Source of the DNA: Gordonia spumicola
Lineage (GTDB): Bacteria > Actinomycetota > Actinomycetes > Mycobacteriales > Mycobacteriaceae
Assembly: GCF_009932475.1 (NCBI RefSeq)
Contig: NZ_BJOV01000005.1
Span: 2,232,001-2,296,000 of the forward strand
Direction: 5' to 3'
Length of the DNA stretch: 64,000 bases
The translations under genes and the position numbers were made by a program. The notes under the pieces were generated by a model that was not told the DNA's origin, made no database searches, and worked only from the letters and a program-made list of their open reading frames with translations. How positions within the stretch are numbered: the first letter of the stretch is position 1; the number at the start of each line of letters is the position of its first letter. This document shows, one piece after another, positions 25,074-32,506 of this stretch.

Positions 25074-26572
25074 GCCGACACCTGTCGTTCGACGTAGACC
25101 GGACTGTGCGCGACGGGATTGTCGGGATCGGTGTAGTCGGTGCCCGGGGGCAGCTTCGTGACGTCGAACCCGCCGGGGATGCGAGTGCGGCCGAGGGCGG
25201 CGCGCACCTTGTAGCGGAGCACCCGAAGGATGAACTTCGGGTCGGTGCTGATCTCCTTCAGCGACGTGTCGAGGTTGAACACGCCGGTGAACTTCTCGTC
25301 GACGTAGGCGTCCTCGGCGGCGGCCGACGTGATGGCGTTGAACACCGGCCAGCTGAAGCGGGCGGCGAGCTTGCGGCGCCACGGGGCGACGGTCTCGGTG
25401 CCGGTGGCGAAGTCGTACGCCTGGTCGCGGGCCATCGCCAGCATCCACGGGACGTCGAGCGACGCCTTCTGCCTGTCGAGGAACTCGCGGTGGAACGCGG
25501 CGTCGATCATGGTGCGCGATCCGAGGACGTCGGCGAGGACGAGCGCCGAGCGCGCCGCCGAGCTCATGCCCTGGGCGTAGAACGGGTTGAACGCGCAGAT
25601 CGAGTCGCCGATCGCGATGAGCCCGACGGGCGGGGTGTCGAGGAGGTCGTAGCGGCGCCACTTGTTACCAGTCGACTTCGTGACGTGGACGCCGGACTGC
25701 GGCTCGCATTCGCGGGAGACCTGCCCGAAGACGGGCGTGCGGACGCGGTCGGCGGCGGCTTCGAAGTCCTCGACCGTGCGCGGCATCGTCAGGCCCCATG
25801 AGCCCATGCACACGATCACGCGGCCGCCTTCGATCGGGAAGAAGTTCGAGAGGTACTCGTGCTCCTCCGGGTGCTCGCCGGTGTCCTGGGTGGGTGTCAC
25901 GACGATGTGTTGCCACCACCAGTCCGCGGGCCGGTCGGCGGGCAGGTCGTACCACCGGGAGGTGTAGGTGACCTTGGCGTCCAAGGTCTGCTCGGGAGCC
26001 TCCGCCCAGCCTGCGTCGACCAACCAGCCGTGGACTTTGCTGCCGCGACCGAGAGCGTCGACGACGAGGTCTGCGGCGAGGGACTGGACGTCGCCGTCGC
26101 TGAAGGTGACACCGGTGATCCGACCGGCCGCGGTTCCGCCATCGGTGGTGAGCAGGCCGGTGACGCTGACGCCCTCGCGGATCTCGATGTTCGGCACCTC
26201 GCGGACCCGATCACGGAGGACGCGTTCGATGAGGACGCGCGAGCTGTAGACCATCGTCATCTGGCTCGTCTTACGGGCCGCCCAGCCGTCCTTCTCGCAG
26301 TAGGCCGCGTCCTTCGACGGCATGAGCAGCATGCCGCCTGCGTCGATCAGCGCGTCCTCGAAGCCGGGGAAGATCGTGCCGATCGCACGACGGCCCGAGT
26401 TGAGGACAAAATGCGGGTGCTTGCTCTGCGGCACGCCTCGACGGTGCTCGGCGCCCGGCGGCAGTTCGTCGCGTTCGAGGACGACCACCTCGTCGAAGTG
26501 TCGTGCCAGCACACCCGCCGTGCACAGGCCGGCGACGCTGCCGCCGAGGACTACCGCACGCTTCGATCTCAT
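25070..26572 (-). CDS. FAD-dependent oxidoreductase / monooxygenase
   Basis: 500 residues from ATG 26572, with GGAGAG 3 bases upstream; an in-frame ATG at 26587 is an alternative. The FAD Rossmann motif 'AVVLGGSVAGLCTAGVLAR' is at the N terminus, followed by acidic 'VVVLERDELP'. The second FAD motif is 'GLIAIGDSICAFNPFYAQGM'. Overall it is like flavoprotein monooxygenases of the squalene-epoxidase/halogenase group, but no WxWxIP halogenase motif is seen. Substrate unknown. First gene of the three-gene cassette. Confidence 0.82.
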   Translation of the reverse strand: MRSKRAVVLGGSVAGLCTAGVLARHFDEVVVLERDELPPGAEHRRGVPQSKHPHFVLNSGRRAIGTIFPGFEDALIDAGGMLLMPSKDAAYCEKDGWAARKTSQMTMVYSSRVLIERVLRDRVREVPNIEIREGVSVTGLLTTDGGTAAGRITGVTFSDGDVQSLAADLVVDALGRGSKVHGWLVDAGWAEAPEQTLDAKVTYTSRWYDLPADRPADWWWQHIVVTPTQDTGEHPEEHEYLSNFFPIEGGRVIVCMGSWGLTMPRTVEDFEAAADRVRTPVFGQVSRECEPQSGVHVTKSTGNKWRRYDLLDTPPVGLIAIGDSICAFNPFYAQGMSSAARSALVLADVLGSRTMIDAAFHREFLDRQKASLDVPWMLAMARDQAYDFATGTETVAPWRRKLAARFSWPVFNAITSAAAEDAYVDEKFTGVFNLDTSLKEISTDPKFILRVLRYKVRAALGRTRIPGGFDVTKLPPGTDYTDPDNPVAHSPVYVERQVSA

Positions 26573-26583
26573 CAGCTCTCCAT

Positions 26584-26610
26584 TCATACAAATTTTGGAT
26601 GAGCGTATGA
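26584..26610. promoter_or_regulatory. Possible operator upstream of the FAD oxidoreductase
   Basis: TCATAC and GTATGA arms 15 bases apart in an AT-rich patch, overlapping the alternative start codon and lying 12 bases before the chosen start. A candidate site for the cassette's TetR protein; arms are short. Confidence 0.35.
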
Positions 26611-26688
26611 TTAAGAAGGCGCGAGTGTCAAGGATCACTCCCGACCATCGGCCCGCAACATTCCAGCAGGCACAGTCCGCGAAATGCA

Positions 26689-26720
26689 CGAAGACCCGGA
26701 CCGAATGGTCCGGGTCTTCG
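26689..26720 (-). terminator. Terminator of tRNA-fMet copy 2
   Basis: Perfect 14-base arms (CGAAGACCCGGACC and GGTCCGGGTCTTCG) with a GAAT loop, 4 bases beyond the encoded CCA. The stem shares 13 of 14 bases with the terminator of copy 1. Confidence 0.85.
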
Positions 26721-26724
26721 TTGG

Positions 26725-26801
26725 TGGTAGCGGGGACAGGATTTGAACCTGCGACCTCTGGGTTATGAGCCCAGCGAGCTACCGAGCTGCTCCACCCCGC
26801 G
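26725..26801 (-). tRNA. Initiator tRNA-fMet(CAU), copy 2 with encoded CCA
   Basis: The 74-base body (26728-26801) is identical to copy 1, with all stems intact, and the genome encodes the 3' CCA (26725-26727 on the plus strand reads TGG). Upstream on the minus strand GTGTATCGT resembles the promoter context of copy 1. Two initiator genes could raise initiation capacity or give backup under stress. Confidence 0.95.
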
Positions 26802-26884
26802 TTGCATCGACTACGATACACAGCGGTGAACCGGAGAGGCAAATCCATTGCCGTCCACCGTGATCGACGGCACGTACCCGACGG

Positions 26885-28138
26885 TCAGCGCGTTCGGACA
26901 CCCATCAGCCCGGCCAACTGGTTGGCGAGCGGATTCAGGTTCAGCTTGTCCGGGTCGCGCTTGGGCTTGGAGTCCCACGGCTGTGTGAAGGCGGGATTGG
27001 ACAGGTCCGCGTTGTTGGCGCCGCGCACCGCGGTCGGATTGCCGGTCGGCACCGTGCACCCGGCCTTCGTGTTGAACGGGAAGTCGTCGTAGTTCACGTC
27101 GAAGTCGGGGTTGCGCGCCTTGATCTCGTCGATCATCCGTTGCGTGCTCTCATAGCCTTGAGTGCAGCTCGGCGGGTTGCCGGTCTCCAAGACGATGCCG
27201 AAGCGGATCTGTCCGTCGAGCGACGACGTCGTGTGGCTGCTCGCCGACAGCGACGACAGCATCGCGAACGTCATACCGGTGACGAACGACGCGGGCTCGA
27301 CCGCGTGAACGGTGCTTCCGAGCTGATGGATGAGGGTCGTCGCGTCGGAGCCGTTGCTGTCCAGGAACGCCGACAGCGCACTCGCGGCGCGGGGGCCGTC
27401 GGTGAGGATGCGGCGGACCGCGGGGTCGGACGACGCGAGGGTCGACGCGACGAGATCCAGGTTCTTCGACCACGACAGGATCTCGTCCGACTGCTCCGCC
27501 TGCGTGCGGAGCACCGGTCGCGAGTTCTTGATCAGCTCGATCGTGTCGTCGAGCCGTTCGACGCCGGTCTGCGACAACTTGTCGAGAGAGTCGACGAGCC
27601 TCGTCAGATTGTCGCCCTGGCCGTTGAACGCCTTGCCCAGTTCGGTGACGGTGATGCGCAGATCGTCGACGGGCACCGTCTTGGTCAGGTCGATCGCCGC
27701 GCGCGTCACCTCCTCGAGCTTCGGCGGGAAGCGGACGTGCGACGCGTCGATCCGCGATCCCTCGTGCAGAAACGGACCGTCGGACGACTCCGGCTGCAGG
27801 TCGAGGAACTGCTCGCCGATCGCCGAGCGGTTCGCGACGACCGCGACCGCCGACGCCGGGATCTGCTCGCCGCTCGACTCCAGGACGAGATCGACGTCGA
27901 TGCCGGTGTCGGTCATCCTGAGGTCGCGGACGCGACCGGCCGCGACACCCCGGTAGGTCACCTGCGCTTCGGGGAACAGTCCACCCGCCTCGGGCATCTC
28001 CACGGTCACGCGGTACACGCCGACGCCGACCGCCTGATCCATGCGCGCATAGCGGATTCCGCCGTATGCCGAGGCCACGAGACCCAGCAACAGCACGACG
28101 ACCAACTGGATCTTCACAAGACGACTGAGCGGTGGCAT
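26885..28138 (-). CDS. Orphan Mce/MlaD-family protein
   Basis: 417 residues from ATG 28138 (MPPLSRLVKI). One N-terminal membrane span (about 8-27), then the MCE domain ('YRVTVEMPEAGGLFPEAQVTYRGV', 'VAVVANRSAIGEQFLDLQP') and a long helical part, then a C-terminal region with two cysteines ('PPSCTQGY', 'KAGCTVPTG'). MCE proteins form substrate-shuttling assemblies for lipids and usually occur as six genes with YrbE permeases; here the gene stands alone. It may join a complex encoded elsewhere. Confidence 0.88.
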   Translation of the reverse strand: MPPLSRLVKIQLVVVLLLGLVASAYGGIRYARMDQAVGVGVYRVTVEMPEAGGLFPEAQVTYRGVAAGRVRDLRMTDTGIDVDLVLESSGEQIPASAVAVVANRSAIGEQFLDLQPESSDGPFLHEGSRIDASHVRFPPKLEEVTRAAIDLTKTVPVDDLRITVTELGKAFNGQGDNLTRLVDSLDKLSQTGVERLDDTIELIKNSRPVLRTQAEQSDEILSWSKNLDLVASTLASSDPAVRRILTDGPRAASALSAFLDSNGSDATTLIHQLGSTVHAVEPASFVTGMTFAMLSSLSASSHTTSSLDGQIRFGIVLETGNPPSCTQGYESTQRMIDEIKARNPDFDVNYDDFPFNTKAGCTVPTGNPTAVRGANNADLSNPAFTQPWDSKPKRDPDKLNLNPLANQLAGLMGVRTR

Positions 28139-28263
28139 ACCGGCCCTTTCCCGAATACACGCCGAGTCCCGACTACTCGACATTGCGGAGTGTAAACGTT
28201 GTTGACATCGCGTTTCGAGCCGATGGAGGCCGTTCGTGAGCAACGATCGACAGCCGACTAAAT

Positions 28264-28279
28264 GTGATGGCAGTCACTT
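28264..28279. promoter_or_regulatory. CRP/GlxR-like site
   Basis: TGTGA-TGGCAG-TCACT matches the TGTGA-N6-TCACA consensus at all but the last base. It lies 66 bases before the small membrane protein gene and 126 bases before the divergent mce-like start, so it could act on either. The 206-base gap around it holds no other feature I can support. Confidence 0.55.
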
Positions 28280-28344
28280 CGAGAGTAGGGTGAGATGCAC
28301 CAGTCCGGCCCGGCCGAGGACCGCACCGAGTTCAGGAGGACGAC

Positions 28345-28632
28345 ATGGCAGATCCCAACATCCATCACGAGAGCCACGGCAATCACCCGATGAGCCTGGT
28401 CGCGTTCATCCTGATGCTGGCCGGCGGCGCGTTGTCCGCGCTGTGGCTGATCACGCTCGCCGATCTGCCGGCCAACCGGACGATGAACATCACGTACGGC
28501 GTCCTCGCACTCGGAGCGTTGGTGTCGGCCGCGATGATTTTCCGGTACCTGACGACGCACCTGCACCACTCGCCGGTGATGCCCGACAACACGCCCGCGG
28601 AGATCGACCGCTACCTCGCCAAGGTGCGCTGA
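28345..28632 (+). CDS. Small two-span membrane protein
   Basis: 95 residues from ATG 28345 behind AGGAGGAC. Histidine-rich N terminus ('IHHESHGNHP'), spans at about 17-38 and 50-68, then a histidine-containing 'RYLTTHLHHSP' that could bind metal. The C terminus is short and cytoplasmic. I do not recognise the family; a CRP-like site upstream suggests respiratory or carbon control. Confidence 0.75.
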   Translation: MADPNIHHESHGNHPMSLVAFILMLAGGALSALWLITLADLPANRTMNITYGVLALGALVSAAMIFRYLTTHLHHSPVMPDNTPAEIDRYLAKVR

Positions 28633-28662
28633 CCTCCACTCCCTCACAAACGAGACCCTGAC

Positions 28663-28704
28663 AGACGAACCGCCGGGCCCCAGTCGGGACTCGGCGGTTC
28701 GTCT
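28663..28704. terminator. Bidirectional terminator between convergent genes
   Basis: Perfect 13-base arms AGACGAACCGCCG and CGGCGGTTCGTCT around a 16-base loop, between the small membrane protein stop and the UPF0182 stop. Confidence 0.8.
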
Positions 28705-28728
28705 ACGTCGCGGTATGTCTACATCGGG

Positions 28729-31704
28729 TCAGTTGCCGGACGGGTAGTCCGCCAGCGCCGCCTTCAACTTCTTGAGAGCCTCACCGATCTGGCCGAAGTC
28801 GCCGCTCTTCTGGGCGGCGTCCATCTGCGCGACGGCCGCGTTCAGCGCGTCGACCTGCGCCTGCGTCGGCTCCTTCGACGGTCCCGGTTCCGTCGGCTGC
28901 GGCTGCGGCTGCGGCTTGGGCTGCTCGGGTTTGGGCGTGCCTGGATCGGGGACGGTGGCGGCCCCCGGGTCGATGCCCGCCTGCTTGAGCGACTCGCCGA
29001 TCGTCGGTGCCGAGCCGATGCGGATCCGCCCGTCGGACGGCGACTTGTAGTACGTCAGCATGCGGAACACCTTGGGCACCGCGGAGTCCCTCGCCTTCGA
29101 CTCGGTGTACAGCGGCTGGACGTACAACACGCCGTCACCGCCGACCGGCAGAGTCAGCAGGTTGCCGAACGTGATGTTGACCGACCCCTGCGCCAGCGTC
29201 GTCTCGGACGCGACCGCGTTCCGCATCGCCTCCTGCGCCTGTTTCGGTCCGACCGTCTGCGAGTCCGTCGGCGTGGTCTTGACCGTGAGCTTGCCGTAGC
29301 CGTCGGGGTCCGCGCCGACGGTGATGTACGCGGCCAGGTTCTGCCTGTTCAGCGGAGTCGTCACGGACGTCAGCTGGAACTGCGGCTTGCCCGATCCGTT
29401 CGGCGCGGCCGCGGTGAAGTAGTACGGCGGCTGCGGGAGCGTCGAGTTGTCGACCGTCGGATCGTTCGGGACCGACCAGAAGTTGTTCGCGCGGTAGAAG
29501 TCGGCCGGGTTGTCGACGTGGTACTTCGTCAACAACTGACGCTGCAGCTTGAACAGGTCCTCCGGGTACCGGAGGTGACTGAGCAGGTCGGGCTGCTTGT
29601 CGAGCTCCGACCGCGGCTGCACCGTGCCGGGGAAGACCTTCATCCACGTCTTGAGCACCGCGTCGCTGGTGTCGAACTGGTACAGCTTCACCTCGCCGGT
29701 GTACGCGTCGACGGTCGCCTTCACCGAGTTGCGGACGTACGAGACGTCCTCGTCGAGCTGGGTGCGCGCCGTCTGGCCCGCATTGTCGACCCGCGAGTCG
29801 GCGGTGGCCGCCGACAGCGACATCCGCTGCGCGTACGGGTAGTTCTTGAGCGTCGTGTAGCCGTCGACGATCCACTTGACCGAGCCGTCGGCCATGACCG
29901 CCGGGTACGTCTTCGAGTCGGTCGTCAGCCAGGGCGCGACCTTCGAGACGCGGTCGCGCGGATCCCGGTTGTAGAGGATGCGCGACTTGCTGTTGATCGC
30001 GTCCGACAGCAGCAGGTTCCGTTCGCCGTACTTGATCGCGTACAGGAGTCGGCTGCCGAAGTTGCCGAGGGAGACGCCCGTGTCCCCGGTGAACGTGTAC
30101 GTCGACTGATCGCTGTCGTACTCGCGGGCCTTCCCGTCGTCCGATCCGACGATCGCGTAGTCGGGATCGACGTTCGCGATCATCTCACCGAAGTAGATGC
30201 GCGGCTGCTTCACCTGAATCGGCTGCGTCTTGTAGCCCGCCTGACGGATCGACTCGAGGTCGGACACGACGAACTTCGGCAGACCGCCGCCGTCGGTGCC
30301 CGATTCGGCCCCGGTCGCCGGCGAATCGACGGTGTTCGCGTACGCGGCGATGAAACCGTTGCCGTGCGTGAACACCGTGTGCTTGTTGATCCAGCTCTTC
30401 TGGTTGTCGTTGTACTTCTGCGGGTCGAGTTCGCGTGCGGCGACGATGAAGTCGCGCATCTGCTTGGTCCCGTCCTCGTTCACCGGATACCGGTCGACGG
30501 CCAGCTGGTCGGGGAAGCCGTAGAAGTTCTTCAACGACTGCCGCTGCACGAACGACGCCGACACGACGGCCGGATCGAGGACTCGGATGTTCGAGAGGGT
30601 CGCGTCGTCGGAGTTCACCTTCGCCTGATCGGCGGGCGAGCTCGTCCAGCGGTCGACGTAGGTGACGTCCTTGCCCTCGCGGATGCGGTAGGCGTCGGTC
30701 GTGGCCGCGATGTTGCGGCTGATGTACTCGGCTTCCTTCGAGTCGGCGCTCGGCTTGACCGAGAACTGCTCCATCGCGGCGGGCCAGATCACTCCGATGG
30801 TGAGTGCCGACAGCAGCATGAGAACCGTCGCCATCGCCGGGATGCGCAGGTCGCGCAGCACGATCGCGGCGAAGAACGCGACGGCGCACACGATCGCGAT
30901 CGCCATCAGGATCAGCTTGGACGGCAGGACGACGTTCACGTCGGTGTACGTCGCGCCGGTGAAGATGTCGCCGCGTCGATCACTGGAGAGCAGGTCGTAG
31001 CGGTCGAGCCAGTAGCCGACAGCCTTCAGCAGGATGAAGACGCCGACGAGGACGGCGAGCTGCACCCGCGCCGGACCCGACAGCATGCCGCGGCGCCCGC
31101 CGCCGCCGAGCCGGAGTCCGCCGAACACGTAGTGGGTGATCAGGTTGCCGACGAAGGCGACGCCGACCGCGATGAACGCGAGGTCGAGGATCAGCCTGAT
31201 GAACGGCAGCGTGAACGCATAAAAACTGATGTCCATCCCGAACTGCGGGTCCGTCTCGCCGAACGACTCCGAGTGGATGAACGTCTGGATCGTCGCCCAC
31301 GACGACTGCGCGACGAGACCGGCGATCAACCCGATCAGGACTGCCGGGAGGACGCCCGCGATCCACGGTCGACGACCGATCACCGCGCGGTACCGCTCGA
31401 GCGGATCACCCGGACCGCTGACCGGCGGGAAGTCCGGTCGGGTGCGGTGCGCGACGTAGATCCCGGCGAACACGATGCCTCCGACGACGAGCGCGGCGAC
31501 GAAGAACGACACCAGCCGGGTGGTGACCATCGTCGACATGACGTCGGAGTAGCCGAGATCGGAGAACCACATCCAGTCGGTGATGATCGAGACCACCCGG
31601 GGTCCGATCAGCAGGATCAGAAGCAGCGCGACGCCGATTCCGATCAGTATCTTCGACCTGCGGGACAGCGTCGGTCGACCGATCGAACCACGCATTCCAA
31701 CCAC
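28729..31704 (-). CDS. UPF0182 family membrane protein
   Basis: 991 residues, close to the family's usual size. Seven or so membrane spans occupy the first 310 residues; the rest is a large, probably extracytoplasmic domain ('DVTYVDRWTSSPADQAKVN', 'LLLSDAINSKSRILYNRDP', 'YPEDLFKLQRQLLTKYHVDNP') ending in a Pro/Gln-rich linker and a C-terminal helical repeat. GTG 31704 is favoured because AGGAG lies about 8 bases upstream; ATG 31695 is second. The function of UPF0182 is unknown. Its neighbours (PPA1309 and PDZ-Lon genes) are the same in M. tuberculosis. Confidence 0.92.
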   Translation of the reverse strand: MVGMRGSIGRPTLSRRSKILIGIGVALLLILLIGPRVVSIITDWMWFSDLGYSDVMSTMVTTRLVSFFVAALVVGGIVFAGIYVAHRTRPDFPPVSGPGDPLERYRAVIGRRPWIAGVLPAVLIGLIAGLVAQSSWATIQTFIHSESFGETDPQFGMDISFYAFTLPFIRLILDLAFIAVGVAFVGNLITHYVFGGLRLGGGGRRGMLSGPARVQLAVLVGVFILLKAVGYWLDRYDLLSSDRRGDIFTGATYTDVNVVLPSKLILMAIAIVCAVAFFAAIVLRDLRIPAMATVLMLLSALTIGVIWPAAMEQFSVKPSADSKEAEYISRNIAATTDAYRIREGKDVTYVDRWTSSPADQAKVNSDDATLSNIRVLDPAVVSASFVQRQSLKNFYGFPDQLAVDRYPVNEDGTKQMRDFIVAARELDPQKYNDNQKSWINKHTVFTHGNGFIAAYANTVDSPATGAESGTDGGGLPKFVVSDLESIRQAGYKTQPIQVKQPRIYFGEMIANVDPDYAIVGSDDGKAREYDSDQSTYTFTGDTGVSLGNFGSRLLYAIKYGERNLLLSDAINSKSRILYNRDPRDRVSKVAPWLTTDSKTYPAVMADGSVKWIVDGYTTLKNYPYAQRMSLSAATADSRVDNAGQTARTQLDEDVSYVRNSVKATVDAYTGEVKLYQFDTSDAVLKTWMKVFPGTVQPRSELDKQPDLLSHLRYPEDLFKLQRQLLTKYHVDNPADFYRANNFWSVPNDPTVDNSTLPQPPYYFTAAAPNGSGKPQFQLTSVTTPLNRQNLAAYITVGADPDGYGKLTVKTTPTDSQTVGPKQAQEAMRNAVASETTLAQGSVNITFGNLLTLPVGGDGVLYVQPLYTESKARDSAVPKVFRMLTYYKSPSDGRIRIGSAPTIGESLKQAGIDPGAATVPDPGTPKPEQPKPQPQPQPTEPGPSKEPTQAQVDALNAAVAQMDAAQKSGDFGQIGEALKKLKAALADYPSGN

Positions 31705-31812
31705 TGTGAGTCTCCTGTTTCTCGCATGACCGCCGGAGCAGGCACCGGCTACTCTCCACAGAGTACTGACCGCGACGAATGCGACTGACTTCTCCGCGAC
31801 CGGAGACCACCT

Positions 31813-32391
31813 GTGACAATGAGTTCCGTGACCTTTCCACAGCAGCCGCAGAACTTCTCCCAGGCCGACCTCGGCAACGCCCTCGCGCAGTGCGCGGGAT
31901 ACGTCGCGGCGTCGCCGTGGGGATCGCCGGCCACCCTGTTCGCGCTGGTCCCGACGTCTTTCCTGGCGGCGCAGGCGCCCGACCTCGTCGACCCGACCGA
32001 CGAGTCACCGCTCAGTCCGGTGGTGCAGGAGACCTCCGACGGCGACCTTGAACAGCTGCTGACGACGGTGAGCTGGCCCGACGCCGTCGTCGGCTGCGCG
32101 ATCGTCACCGAGATCACGGTGCTGCCGCCCGACGCCGAGTCGGCGTTGGACCGGGCGTTCGAGCCGCTGCTCGCCGACCCGGACGCCGCCGACGCGGCCG
32201 CACGCGATGCCGCGCGGACGCACCCCGATCGCCGCGAGGCCAGGCTCATCGCGGGTGTCTTGCGGACCGGCCAACGCCTCGCGCTGCTCTCGCTGCGAGC
32301 GACGGACGACGAGCCGCACACCGAATCCGACCTGCGCACGCATCCGACGTTGGCGCCCAACGTGCTCGACGCACTCGCGTCGACCTTCTGA
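31813..32391 (+). CDS. PPA1309 family protein
   Basis: 192 residues; GTG 31813 has GGAG 7 bases upstream, with ATG 31819 as an alternative. Recognisable segments are 'PWGSPATLFALVPTSFLAAQAP', 'DAVVGCAIVTEITVLPP', 'DREARLIAGVLRTGQRLALL'-like ones and the 'HPTLAPNVLDALASTF' end, typical of this actinobacterial family of unknown function. It is divergent from UPF0182 with 108 bases between, which must hold both promoters. Confidence 0.82.
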   Translation: MTMSSVTFPQQPQNFSQADLGNALAQCAGYVAASPWGSPATLFALVPTSFLAAQAPDLVDPTDESPLSPVVQETSDGDLEQLLTTVSWPDAVVGCAIVTEITVLPPDAESALDRAFEPLLADPDAADAAARDAARTHPDRREARLIAGVLRTGQRLALLSLRATDDEPHTESDLRTHPTLAPNVLDALASTF

Positions 32392-32441
32392 TCGGCCGTC
32401 GCAAGCGCACGATTCGGGACAGGATTCCCACATCGCTTTGC

Positions 32442-32455
32442 GTGATCGGGATCAC
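32442..32455. promoter_or_regulatory. CRP/GlxR-like palindrome upstream of the YhgE/Pip gene
   Basis: GTGATC-GG-GATCAC is a perfect palindrome that also fits GTGA-N6-TCAC. It lies about 50 bases upstream of the start, followed by another palindrome at 32479. Confidence 0.45.
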
Positions 32456-32478
32456 CGGATAGCGTCAACCCCATTTAC

Positions 32479-32494
32479 TTGATCGAACGATCAA
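32479..32494. promoter_or_regulatory. TetR-type operator candidate at the YhgE/Pip gene
   Basis: Perfect palindrome TTGATCG-AA-CGATCAA, 12 bases before the likely start and next to the ribosome-binding site. A bound repressor would block the promoter or early transcription. No TetR gene is adjacent. Confidence 0.5.
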
Positions 32495-32506
32495 CTGGGA
32501 GTGGGC

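Noticed and set aside
23940..25661. 573-codon version of the membrane protein gene
   Set aside because: The extra N-terminal part is antisense-like and overlaps the oxidoreductase; ATG 25073 with the ATGA overlap is far better.
23238..26801. Integrated genetic element using tRNA-fMet as attachment site
   Set aside because: No integrase, excisionase or phage gene lies between the two tRNAs; full tRNA copies rather than a 3' fragment are present. Kept only as a duplication finding.
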